Source: JARIHD01 sp964503715 (lineage in GTDB: Bacteria; Patescibacteriota; Saccharimonadia; Saccharimonadales; UBA4665). Taken from it: a stretch of 35,087 nt of DNA. The translations under genes were made by a program, and so were the position numbers. Shown piece by piece: positions 8,145 to 16,271 of this stretch. Under the pieces are notes generated by a model. That model was not told the DNA's origin. It ran no database searches and saw nothing but the letters and a program-made list of their open reading frames with translations. Every line of letters begins with the position of its first letter. The first letter of the stretch is position 1. The stretch spans positions 1-35,087 of the forward strand of contig CAZDAD010000009.1 of the NCBI GenBank assembly GCA_964503715.1. The letters run 5' to 3'.

Positions 8145-8853
8145 AACGCCAACCACTATCATAGTCAGCGATAGGAGCTACATGGCGCTTACGTACATAA
8201 TTATCTTGTAGCTGACCCTTTGAATTACGGCGGCTATAGGCTATTACGTCAGCATTACCAATTCTTCTGGCAGTGTCTTGGCCTGCAATTATGCCAACAA
8301 CCTGTTCTGGTTCGAGATTCTCAATTAGATAGCGCAAAGCCAGCATAGTATAGCCGTGCGATACTACTATCAGACTATCTTGACTATCGAGTTGCTTAGC
8401 GGCCTCAAGAACAACAGATACACGTTCAATTAAGTCTGTGAGAGGCTCGACCGTACCACCGAAATCGCTCTCCATGAGTACGTTTGTGGCGTCATCTAAA
8501 GGATAAGTTTGGGCTATAGCCTGCATCTCGGTAAACGGGACAGCTGATGATCGTTCGGCTAGATTATTTTGTGTGAGTATTAGCGCCGACAGGCCCATGT
8601 GCTGGGCTGTTTGCTGGGCTCTTTGGAGAGGCGACACCCAGACTTCATTATTGGCTAGAGGCATATCTTTCTGACGTGCTAACCACTCACCTGTTCTCGT
8701 ACTCTCAACAATCCCTTTATCAGTTAGCGGCCAATCAGGGTCACCATTTTTGTCTAATGGAGCAGTGACGAGGTCATCAGAAGCATCTAGTCGGGCATTG
8801 CCCACGGACTGACCGTGTCTGACTAAGTAAAGAGTCTCTGGCCCACTAGACAT
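8122..8853 (-). CDS. histidine phosphatase superfamily protein
   Basis: The protein begins LYLVRHGQSVGNARL, the RHG motif with the phosphorylated His near residue 12, and has the second active-site His in LIVVSHGYTMLALRYL near residue 165. The middle WPLTDKGIVESTRTGEWL and WVSPLQRAQQTAQHMGL are typical of phosphoglycerate-mutase-like phosphatases. It is about 243 residues. The fold includes phosphatases of sugar phosphates, nucleotides and cobalamin precursors; the substrate is unknown. It is the last gene of a five-gene operon, overlapping the LysRS-like gene by 8 nt, so it may remove phosphate from the product of that pathway. ATG 8853 is preferred to the TTG at 8865. Confidence 0.85.
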   Translation of the reverse strand: MSSGPETLYLVRHGQSVGNARLDASDDLVTAPLDKNGDPDWPLTDKGIVESTRTGEWLARQKDMPLANNEVWVSPLQRAQQTAQHMGLSALILTQNNLAERSSAVPFTEMQAIAQTYPLDDATNVLMESDFGGTVEPLTDLIERVSVVLEAAKQLDSQDSLIVVSHGYTMLALRYLIENLEPEQVVGIIAGQDTARRIGNADVIAYSRRNSKGQLQDNYVRKRHVAPIADYDSGWRSIQRRPE

Positions 8854-9811
8854 TATCAATCTCAAGAGTACTATCGGTGCAGCTGCGCGCAGCAGTTAGG
8901 ATTTTTTCTAAGTCGATTGAATAGTAGTTATTACGTGATTTACTCATCTTTTGACCGTTAGTGCTACTCAGCAATGTTGGACTAAAAATCATGTCCAAAA
9001 CAGGTGGCTCTTGGCTAAAGTAGAAGCTGTACAATTTGCGCCTAATCTCCACGTCGCCTTCGCTGAAGTGATCTCCACCGCTAAGGGATAGCGGAAAGCC
9101 AAATATTTTCCAGCGGGCTGAAAACAGTGGCTTGTGGTACAGCCAGTAGGTGAAGTCTTGATACTGGCCTGTCGCTCTGTGCCGACATTTTTCACACTCA
9201 ATACTGACGCTATCGTCTAGCCCAATAGCTGTATTGGTGTTGGCGTGGTGGCAGCTTGGACATACGGCTGACGCAAAGCAGGATATCTGGTTATTGGTTG
9301 GCCTACCCGAAGCTTCTACCATGATTTTCTTCAGCTCATCAGCCTGACGGATGGTTTTTAGGATGACCTGTTTCATGGCGGGATAATCTCTTAGCTCGGA
9401 ATTAAATAAGGGTGTTACTTTTACCTTTGGAAAACGCCTGCTGACCTCGCCAACGGCCTCAGCAATCACCTTCCCCCAGTACGGTGCTACAGCTTCACCA
9501 TTGTCCATGACTGAGTATTGGATAGTCGAGTCTAGAGGCTTAACATCGAATGTGTACTTATATATGTCTTCGCCCACCAAGGCGTCTTGCTCCCAGTCGT
9601 TGAGTGATAGGATGATCTCAATTTGTGGTGTTTTGCCCTGTCTTTGGAGCTCTTCACAGATCAGAATGGGGTAAGCCACAATCGCTAGCATATTACCTGC
9701 GTGCATTTCGTATGGCCTAATGCCTATATGAATTTTCTCGTCACCTTTTGCATCTTTGGCGAGTTGACGAATTCCATCGAGATAAAGATATGTTTTTGGC
9801 ATTTTAGGCAT
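8846..9811 (-). CDS. truncated class I lysyl-tRNA synthetase-like protein
   Basis: A 321-residue class I aaRS catalytic core. The HIGH-type motif is HAGN at residues 37-40 within GIRPYEMHAGNM, matching the GITPSGHxHIGN context of class I LysRS. Four cysteines (184, 187, 206, 209; CPSC and CEKC) form a zinc ribbon. ARWKIFGFPLSLSGGDH follows near 232, and an exact KMSKS lies at 288-292. The chain then ends about 30 residues later, so the helical anticodon-binding domain of true class I LysRS (about 500 residues) is missing. Shortened class I aaRS relatives often do other jobs: MshC ligates Cys to an amino sugar, and GluQ-RS modifies tRNA. Placement between a GT4 glycosyltransferase and a phosphatase points to ligation of an amino acid to a small molecule. 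The family match is firm; the function is inferred. Confidence 0.8.
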   Translation of the reverse strand: MPKMPKTYLYLDGIRQLAKDAKGDEKIHIGIRPYEMHAGNMLAIVAYPILICEELQRQGKTPQIEIILSLNDWEQDALVGEDIYKYTFDVKPLDSTIQYSVMDNGEAVAPYWGKVIAEAVGEVSRRFPKVKVTPLFNSELRDYPAMKQVILKTIRQADELKKIMVEASGRPTNNQISCFASAVCPSCHHANTNTAIGLDDSVSIECEKCRHRATGQYQDFTYWLYHKPLFSARWKIFGFPLSLSGGDHFSEGDVEIRRKLYSFYFSQEPPVLDMIFSPTLLSSTNGQKMSKSRNNYYSIDLEKILTAARSCTDSTLEIDNV

Positions 9812-11015
9812 TCCCTTCCAGAATATTTAGGACTTTTTTACCGAGATTAGATGTTACCTGTAAATCTTTGCGCTCAAGGGGGCGGGCCATCTCATACATT
9901 GCAATATACTCCATAATGACTTTTTGCCAATCACGTGTTTCGGCAAAACAACGGCCGTTAGCAGTAAGTGCAGCCCTCATGCCTGAGTCGTTCAGTATGG
10001 TGTGGATGGCTTTTGCCAGCTCTGATGAGTTACCTGCTTCAAATAATATTGATGATTCAGGTGTAGTGTACTCTCTTATGCCACCAACATCTGAGGCAAT
10101 TAAAGGACAGCCGACGGCGTTTGCCTCGGTATTTACTAGGCCTCCACCTTCCGCAATTGATGGCACTACCGTGGCGGCTGCAGTTTTTAGCATCCCTATA
10201 CCTTGCTGTAGCGAAACACGTCCCAAGAAATGAGTACGCTTTACATCTCTTCCTAGCAAATCAGCCGCTAATTTTTCGAGGTTTTGCCTTTCTGGGCCAT
10301 CGCCAGCGATAACTAATTGAGTGTCGCCAGCCCTACCCTCAGCAATAAGTTGAGCGTAGGCTTTTATGAGCACGTCTATGCCTTTTGACTTCTCGAGGCG
10401 TCGCAGAGACATAATGAACGGCTCATCTATGCCATCAGGTCGCACGGCCTGGAACTGGTCATACGACTCAACATCTATGCCTACAGGCAGAACTTTAATT
10501 TTATCTTTGATATACGGAACGACTGCCGTGGCCAAATCCATCGTTGAGGCTGATACGGCGGTGTGGCCTAGGATGTTCCTGTATGCATCATGCATATAAG
10601 CTTCACCCTCTTGCCAAATCGTAGCGCTCTCTGGAGATTCGAGGTTAGGCACTTCGGATCCGACCACACTTGAGACAACTGGCTTGCCATGAACTGCGGC
10701 CAATAAGGTGCCAAACAGCGGCAGCGGACGGCGCATGCCGATGAGATGTACCACGTCGGCACTTTGGACCAAGTCAGGGTTGGCGGCAAAATATCGAGCA
10801 GTATCTAGTATCGCTGCCTCGGATATACCTGCTGGGACTCTCTGAACTTGTATCTTGTCTACTACTTCTGTTTCGGCAAGGGTATCGGGCCATCTTTTGG
10901 TGACCACGGACATTTCATGCCCCTGAGCGGCTAGTGCGTGTCCCATTTCGGCGGTCATGGTCTCAACACCGCCAATATGCGGTGCATATAGGGAACAGTG
11001 TGCCTCTATCTTCAT
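9804..11015 (-). CDS. GT4-family glycosyltransferase
   Basis: A 403-residue retaining GT-B glycosyltransferase. The N-terminal glycine loop YAPHIGGVETMTAEMGHAL binds the acceptor side. The C-terminal half has FIMSLRRLEKSKGIDVLIKAY, LVIAGDGPERQNLEKLA and the donor-binding E-x7-E motif in PSIAEGGGLVNTEANAVG, followed by PLIASDVGGIREYT. It transfers a sugar from an NDP-sugar in the cytoplasm; donor and acceptor are unknown. MshA of mycothiol synthesis belongs to the same GT4 family. It follows the aminotransferase fusion after 4 nt and overlaps the LysRS-like gene by 8 nt, so the three are surely co-transcribed. Confidence 0.93.
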   Translation of the reverse strand: MKIEAHCSLYAPHIGGVETMTAEMGHALAAQGHEMSVVTKRWPDTLAETEVVDKIQVQRVPAGISEAAILDTARYFAANPDLVQSADVVHLIGMRRPLPLFGTLLAAVHGKPVVSSVVGSEVPNLESPESATIWQEGEAYMHDAYRNILGHTAVSASTMDLATAVVPYIKDKIKVLPVGIDVESYDQFQAVRPDGIDEPFIMSLRRLEKSKGIDVLIKAYAQLIAEGRAGDTQLVIAGDGPERQNLEKLAADLLGRDVKRTHFLGRVSLQQGIGMLKTAAATVVPSIAEGGGLVNTEANAVGCPLIASDVGGIREYTTPESSILFEAGNSSELAKAIHTILNDSGMRAALTANGRCFAETRDWQKVIMEYIAMYEMARPLERKDLQVTSNLGKKVLNILEGNA

Positions 11016-11019
11016 ATTT

Positions 11020-12879
11020 TTACTTCTTGCTGGCCACTAAGAAAATCTGGCCGTTCTCTTCGTCGGTTAACTGGCCTGTTTCGTAATTCACATAACGCAC
11101 AGTGGCGTTAAAACCTGCTTGTTGTAGTAGGGATACAATTTCTTCGGTGTAAAAGATGTGTGAAGGCGTACTGACCTTCTCGCCATCTACGTTTCGTGAT
11201 GCGGCGAAGTCACCAGTGTGGCTTGGGTCCTGCATTGCTATGGCTGTTCGATTGCGCAGGGCGGTTTCTGTGCCATACTGAGCAGCGTTGAACTGGTTGT
11301 TGACATCTAGGATAATGCGACCGTTCTCGCCAAGCAAATCGTAGACATTCTTAAGTGCCTGCAACCTGTTATCTTTGGGGACATGTCCAAGGACATTCCA
11401 GAACATTAGAGCGACGTCTGACTGGTGCATGGTCGGGTCAAATTCTTTTGCGCCAATATCGAGTACATAGGAGTTGGGGTTGACCTTTGAAGCGGCGGCT
11501 ACCATCTGCGGAGCTGCATCTACAGATTTCAGCTGGCCATTTGTAGCCTGGGCTACGTGAATGCCTCTAACGCCGTCACCACATCCTATATCTAATATTT
11601 TCGGCGAGCCTACACCTAAATCGTTAATGGCATCAATTGCGAGATTTTCTATGGAATACAGATAAGCCTGTCTTTCGATGCGGCTAGCTTCGTACGAGGC
11701 CGCAAGGGCATCATAAAACTCGTTCGAAGATACTGTGCCTGGTATTTCGACCTCAGCCTCTGGGCCTATTAGTGATGCTTCTAGCCCATCGACTACTCTT
11801 GTGGCATCGCCCTCTGTCATCTGAGTATGCAGAGGTAGCATCAAAATACGAGTCGCTAATCTGCCTATGCCCTGGGAATAGTCTTCGTGCGGCGCTTTTT
11901 GGATATGGGCAAATTCAGTGATGGCAGGCATCGGGGTTTGACGGGCCTGTATACCCTGTTCCGAGAGATCTTTTACAGCCTTGGCGGCGATTTCGGGAGT
12001 ATCTGTTACGACATAGTATCCGAACCAGCTCCTAGGCACATCATCTGGAATCGATACAGGAAGGCCTTTTGCCAGTGCCAACTCACTCATTTTTTGAGCA
12101 ATTGCCGCTCGCTTGTCTAGTATCTCTGGTAGTCGATCTAGTTGTTGACTGCCCACGACCGCCTGAACTTCAGTCATGCGGTAGTTGTAGCCTAGTTCTA
12201 TCTTGCTGAGCCAATTGGGATCGTTGACCCTACCCTGCTCTCGCATGGCTAACATTTTCTTGGCTAGCCCGTCACTATTTGTCAGGACCGCTCCACCCTC
12301 GCCAAAAGTAGTCATTACTTTGTTCTCGTGAAAGCTGTAGCACACAGCATCACTGACCTGGCCTACGCCAAGGCCTCGTTCTTCTTCGGCCAAAGCTTGA
12401 GCGTTATCTTCGATGATACCGATATGGGGGAAGTCCTTTTTGATTCGGGCCAATCCCTCGTTATCTACGGCATGGCCGAATATATGAGGTATGAGTATAC
12501 CTTTTATCTCTGGATCGGCGGCTACCAAATCATACATATGGCTAGCATCTAGCTGCAATGTCTCTTCATCAACTTTGCCGAAGACTGGCGCACATCTCTC
12601 CTGTAACAATACATTTGATGTCGCAATGAAACTAAGTGGCGAAGTAATAACCTTGTCGCCATCTTTCCAGCCCATGCCCATGACGGCTAGGTGCAGAGCC
12701 GTGGTGCCATTCGACACCGCCACTGCATGTTCCATACCAACGGTGGCTGCTAGTTTATCTTCAAATTTGCCAACTTCTTGACCACGGGTGTATAAGCCGT
12801 TATTGGCAACCACAGTAGTAGCATTGTGCAGTTCCTGCTCGGTGACCTCTGGTTTATATAGTTCGATTGGTTCAGCCAC
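11020..12879 (-). CDS. fused DegT-type aminotransferase / SAM methyltransferase
   Basis: A 619-residue two-domain protein. Residues 1-375 are a DegT/DnrJ/EryC1/StrS PLP aminotransferase: VSNGTTALHLAV near 56, IIEDNAQALAEE with PLP-binding Asp158, and CYSFHENKVMTTFGEGGA with Schiff-base Lys187. Members usually aminate keto sugars on NDP carriers. Residues 385-619 are a class I methyltransferase with motif I ILDIGCGDG (428-436), SVDAAPQMV, DVALMFWNVLGHVPK and NGRIILDVNN. A fusion suggests amination and methylation of one sugar. It begins with GTG, with a strong AGGAGG (12886-12891) 6 nt upstream, and overlaps the preceding gene by 8 nt. Confidence 0.92.
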   Translation of the reverse strand: MAEPIELYKPEVTEQELHNATTVVANNGLYTRGQEVGKFEDKLAATVGMEHAVAVSNGTTALHLAVMGMGWKDGDKVITSPLSFIATSNVLLQERCAPVFGKVDEETLQLDASHMYDLVAADPEIKGILIPHIFGHAVDNEGLARIKKDFPHIGIIEDNAQALAEEERGLGVGQVSDAVCYSFHENKVMTTFGEGGAVLTNSDGLAKKMLAMREQGRVNDPNWLSKIELGYNYRMTEVQAVVGSQQLDRLPEILDKRAAIAQKMSELALAKGLPVSIPDDVPRSWFGYYVVTDTPEIAAKAVKDLSEQGIQARQTPMPAITEFAHIQKAPHEDYSQGIGRLATRILMLPLHTQMTEGDATRVVDGLEASLIGPEAEVEIPGTVSSNEFYDALAASYEASRIERQAYLYSIENLAIDAINDLGVGSPKILDIGCGDGVRGIHVAQATNGQLKSVDAAPQMVAAASKVNPNSYVLDIGAKEFDPTMHQSDVALMFWNVLGHVPKDNRLQALKNVYDLLGENGRIILDVNNQFNAAQYGTETALRNRTAIAMQDPSHTGDFAASRNVDGEKVSTPSHIFYTEEIVSLLQQAGFNATVRYVNYETGQLTDEENGQIFLVASKK

Positions 12880-13273
12880 AGTAAGCCTCCTTTATAAATG
12901 CGCAAGCCTCTTCGAGTGTGTCGAAGCGGGCGTGCGAATGGTAGTTGAGCCAGTAATCCTTTTCGTGAGCATCGCCAAATATAACAACTAGTTTATCTTG
13001 TTCATGGGCGTAGATGACTTCCATTGCCGTACCAATCATCGAGGCGTTATCAAAGGTGTCATTCACCAATACAACATCTGATCGTCTAATGTCTCGCTTA
13101 TCTCGATGTATGGCTATGCGTGGATCTGGGAGAGTTTCTTTTTCTTCTCGGCCACGTAGGGCATGAACTGTTTCGGCGTGAGGGGACAGTAATTTTTCAG
13201 CGCGGACACGCCAGCCTAAAGATTCTTCTCGAGGTAGACCGCGAATTGGGCCAGACAAAAACACATAAGTCAT
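12872..13273 (-). CDS. nucleoside 2-deoxyribosyltransferase-like protein
   Basis: A 133-residue Rossmann-like protein. VFLSGPIRG at residues 4-12 is the substrate-binding start typical of nucleoside 2-deoxyribosyltransferases and related N-glycosidases. RRSDVVLVN (63-71) and GTAMEVIYAHEQ with candidate catalytic Glu85 complete the family signature. Such enzymes cleave or swap the N-glycosidic bond of nucleosides or nucleotides. As the first gene of the operon it may salvage nucleotides or release a (deoxy)ribosyl unit for the downstream pathway; this is inference. GGAG lies 8 nt before the ATG, so unlike many neighbours it has a leader with an SD. Confidence 0.75.
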   Translation of the reverse strand: MTYVFLSGPIRGLPREESLGWRVRAEKLLSPHAETVHALRGREEKETLPDPRIAIHRDKRDIRRSDVVLVNDTFDNASMIGTAMEVIYAHEQDKLVVIFGDAHEKDYWLNYHSHARFDTLEEACAFIKEAYCG

Positions 13274-13385
13274 AGCAACTTCTCCGATGCTGTGTTACAT
13301 ATAAAAATAGCACTGTCCCTCAAGCCAGTGTCTAGGCAGGATTATAACCCATTTTGTCGAAATGACAATATAAAAGTAACCATAT

Positions 13386-13414
13386 TTGCGGAATAGTCAC
13401 TTTTGTGTAATAAT
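13386..13414 (+). promoter_or_regulatory. promoter of the ABC-F-like gene
   Basis: TTGCGG (13386-13391), 17 nt spacer, AATAAT (13409-13414) with TGT immediately upstream (extended -10). The ATG at 13423 follows after 8 nt, giving a leaderless mRNA. The interval 13274-13385 also serves the divergent minus-strand operon; nothing else is seen there. Confidence 0.6.
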
Positions 13415-13422
13415 TCGCGCAT

Positions 13423-15147
13423 ATGGGAAGTCCAGAACGAATGAACCAAGGTCTATTTGTAGCAGATGAGGAACCGAACCAAAGGCGCATGCTTAGTGCC
13501 GCCGAGGCTGCACCCGATTCAGGCAATCAGATGATTGTCGAAAATATCTCGGGTGACTACTACACTGACCTTAGCCTGACTATTCAACCAGGCACAAATA
13601 CGATAATTATTGGCGATAACGTTAAGGCTCGTAAAGAGCTTATACACGATTTGGCCCACCCCAAAGCTGTTGGTGGCAATGGTACTGTCAGATTGCCTCG
13701 GGGTACAAGAGTAGAGTATGTCACTCCATCAGCAACTGATGTGGCCGACCCTGAGATAACTCTAAAGGACTTTTTCTTTGAGGCTCGTGGTATCAATGGG
13801 GTTGAAGCGCAAATTGCTGCTCTGTGGGAGAAAGTTGGCGCTAATCCAGATGATGAGGCCGCAATGGCAGAAGCTGGCAACCTTCAGACGAAGTTCGAAG
13901 AAGCTGGCGGTTGGGAGGCTGAACGTGAGATTGGCTTCTTGCTCGAAGGTCTAAATGTAGCTGGTAATGCTCATGACCAAATTGGGCTTGAGACTAAGCT
14001 TGGCCACATGAGTAGTGGCCAGATATCTAAGGCTATCATTGCTAAGGCACTATTTTCGCGAGCGGGTGTGATTGTTATGGACGACCCCTCCGTTCACCTA
14101 GATGTTTATTCCAAGCAGTGGCTAGCTGATTACATTAAGTCATCAAATCAGGCGACAATCATCGCTACCTCAGATATGGAGTTTGCCACTCACATTGGTG
14201 ACCGAGTAGTGGAGATTCTCGATAGCAAACTAGCCCTAAATATCGGTACGAACCTTGATAACTACGGTGTTGAGCGTGAGAAACTAATTAACAATTGGCT
14301 TGATGTAGCTGGCCGCCGCAAAGAAGAAATTGATGCTCTGGCTATTCAGATTCGTGACTTCTACCGTCCCGCTGCCAAGAAGACTGATAATATGGCTCAG
14401 GTATTGCGAGCCCAAGTCTCCAAACTCAACCGCATGACTGCTGAATACGAAAAAATGCCTGGTAAAATCTTGATGGACTCTAAGCAGCGTGAGCAAAAAC
14501 CTCGTACTTTTCAGGTTGGCGAACAGTCTGGCAACGATGTATTCATTGCCGAAGGCATGGATATTATGTATGAGAGTGATGACCCAGAGCGTGATGGGAC
14601 CATCATTGAAGTGCCTAAGCTAGGTATCTACAAGGGTGATCGCCTTGCCGTAATCGGCAACAACGGTAGTGGCAAGAGTACGCTTATGCGTGCGATTGCG
14701 GGTGAAACGCAAGACATGCTCGTTGAGGGTGCCACCAAAAAAGGCCCATCAGTCGAGACTGGGTACTACTCCACAACAACTACATTGCCTGCCGAGGATA
14801 TGCCTCTGCGCCAGATTCTTGGCCGTCACACTCGTGATGCTATGGGTATACTAGCTTTCTGGGGCTTTGACCGAACTGAAAACTACGATACAAAACCTGC
14901 TGACTTACTAGATCGTGACGAAATTGCTCGTGCTCAATTTGCCCTACTCATGGCCAAACACCCTAACCTTTTGATGCTTGATGAACCTACCGCTTACTTG
15001 ACACCAAGCTACCAGGACAAACTAGTTGATGCTGTTAAAGCATATGATGGTACCCTGATGGTGATTTCACATGACCCTGCGTTCTTGGCTAAACTTGGCC
15101 TCAAGGGTCGCATTGTGATGCCTGGCGCTAAGCGCGAAGATTTCTAA
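13423..15147 (+). CDS. ABC-F-like twin-NBD ATPase with one degenerate site
   Basis: A soluble 574-residue protein with two ABC nucleotide-binding domains and no membrane segment, as in the ABC-F ribosome-associated family. NBD1: the Walker A position reads GDNVKARKE (64-72), lacking the GxGKST core; signature GHMSSGQ (194-200) is good; Walker B VIVMDD has Asp for the catalytic Glu; and the H-loop position reads ATSD. NBD2: Walker A GNNGSGKST (412-420), Walker B LLMLDEP (516-522) and H-loop ISHD (548-551) are intact, but the signature region reads DLLDRDEIA. Because ABC sites form from Walker A of one domain and the signature of the other, one composite site is fully intact and the other fully lost. 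A linker helix region (about 280-350) fits ABC-F. Its target is unknown. Confidence 0.85.
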   Translation: MGSPERMNQGLFVADEEPNQRRMLSAAEAAPDSGNQMIVENISGDYYTDLSLTIQPGTNTIIIGDNVKARKELIHDLAHPKAVGGNGTVRLPRGTRVEYVTPSATDVADPEITLKDFFFEARGINGVEAQIAALWEKVGANPDDEAAMAEAGNLQTKFEEAGGWEAEREIGFLLEGLNVAGNAHDQIGLETKLGHMSSGQISKAIIAKALFSRAGVIVMDDPSVHLDVYSKQWLADYIKSSNQATIIATSDMEFATHIGDRVVEILDSKLALNIGTNLDNYGVEREKLINNWLDVAGRRKEEIDALAIQIRDFYRPAAKKTDNMAQVLRAQVSKLNRMTAEYEKMPGKILMDSKQREQKPRTFQVGEQSGNDVFIAEGMDIMYESDDPERDGTIIEVPKLGIYKGDRLAVIGNNGSGKSTLMRAIAGETQDMLVEGATKKGPSVETGYYSTTTTLPAEDMPLRQILGRHTRDAMGILAFWGFDRTENYDTKPADLLDRDEIARAQFALLMAKHPNLLMLDEPTAYLTPSYQDKLVDAVKAYDGTLMVISHDPAFLAKLGLKGRIVMPGAKREDF

Positions 15148-16271
15148 TATTGTAGACCTGATGTGGCTATATCAGACAGGCGCTGAGTAATTTGGCTTAG
15201 TGAATGAGCGGCGGCCACTCTGTATTGTTTGATTAAACTTTGCATATTTGGGTCGTCTGCTATCGCTAGTGTCTTGGTACTGGCTTGAGCGATTTTATTG
15301 TCGATGTCCTCAGTCATAAGTAATTTGTCTATCTGTTCTGACCAAAAATCCAGGGCTTCAGCTTCTGTTGGTAATTCGGCCATCTTGTGGTGGTTTTGTA
15401 TTAGGCTAAGAGCAGGACACCACTGTTCAGGTTTTTTACCCGTGGCCTTGGACAGCTCCACTATCAGCTGGTATTGGCTCTGATTGGATGGTAGGCCAAA
15501 AGCGATGTTTTTACCCAAAGATATTGCTTCCAGAAACGAATTGCTGCCGCCGTTAAGAATAATTGCCCGACAGCTCGATAAGTGGCTGAGGTACTCATCT
15601 TTAGTAAATGCCCTAAAGCTCACGCCTGAGAGCAGCGGCTCAATTTTGCATTTTACTGATTCATTACCGACTATTGTTAGACTTTTCGGAGTAATAGATG
15701 AGTTCACTAGCGCTGCTAGTATGTTGAGGTAGATATCATGATTTGGCTTGTAGAACGGCGTGGTGAAGCCATTGAGAGAGACCAATATTTCATCACTCTG
15801 TGAAGCATTGCCCCTATTTGGGTGTTCCGTGGGGCTTACGAAGTATTCAATGTTGGTGCCATTATGGAAATTATCCAGATGCCATGGCAGCACACATCTA
15901 AATTGATAATCTGCCGTATCATACTCCTGTGGTCTATTGCGCCAGAACCAATATAAGCCATCAATCAGTAGAGTTTTTAGGCCTAACTCTCTGGCAGCCA
16001 AGAGTGCAAAGCGGCTCATCACGCTGACTACGAGAGTGGTGTTATTATCCAGTGGCTCAAAGGCTTGCCTAAGGTAGTCAATACTGCGAGGGTCATCAAC
16101 TGTCATGAAACTGACTCTAGGATGACTGAATAGGTAGTCATTTTTGCCGCTAGACATAACGGTGATTCTGAGGTCTGGCCTTTTGTCGGCTACACCCTTG
16201 GCAACCGAGAAAGTTCTGGACATTGGCCCAAAGCCGAAGTCATTGGATACAAAAACTAGATGGCTATACAT
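15144..16271 (-). CDS. GT-B glycosyltransferase (GT1/GT28-like)
   Basis: A 375-residue protein with GT-B architecture. The N-terminus HLVFVSNDFGFGPMSRTFSVAKGV resembles the glycine-rich acceptor loop of MurG/UGT enzymes. The C-terminal donor site has ILNGGSNSFLEAISLGKNIAFGLPSNQSQYQL, which aligns in pattern with GG...E.l..G.P...P....Q of UDP-glycosyltransferases. Substrates are unknown. The gene overlaps the upstream kinase by 8 nt, so kinase and glycosyltransferase form an operon, suggesting that a phosphorylated sugar or acceptor is processed. Its stop codon overlaps the stop of the convergent ABC-F gene. Confidence 0.75.
   Translation of the reverse strand: MYSHLVFVSNDFGFGPMSRTFSVAKGVADKRPDLRITVMSSGKNDYLFSHPRVSFMTVDDPRSIDYLRQAFEPLDNNTTLVVSVMSRFALLAARELGLKTLLIDGLYWFWRNRPQEYDTADYQFRCVLPWHLDNFHNGTNIEYFVSPTEHPNRGNASQSDEILVSLNGFTTPFYKPNHDIYLNILAALVNSSITPKSLTIVGNESVKCKIEPLLSGVSFRAFTKDEYLSHLSSCRAIILNGGSNSFLEAISLGKNIAFGLPSNQSQYQLIVELSKATGKKPEQWCPALSLIQNHHKMAELPTEAEALDFWSEQIDKLLMTEDIDNKIAQASTKTLAIADDPNMQSLIKQYRVAAAHSLSQITQRLSDIATSGLQY

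Noticed and set aside
8846..9811. Genuine lysyl-tRNA synthetase
   Set aside because: The anticodon-binding domain is absent and the operon context is sugar modification.
12491..12781. Plus-strand ORF opposite the aminotransferase
   Set aside because: It is a shadow frame of a clearly conserved gene with no promoter, SD or recognisable protein features; the same applies to the other antisense ORFs.
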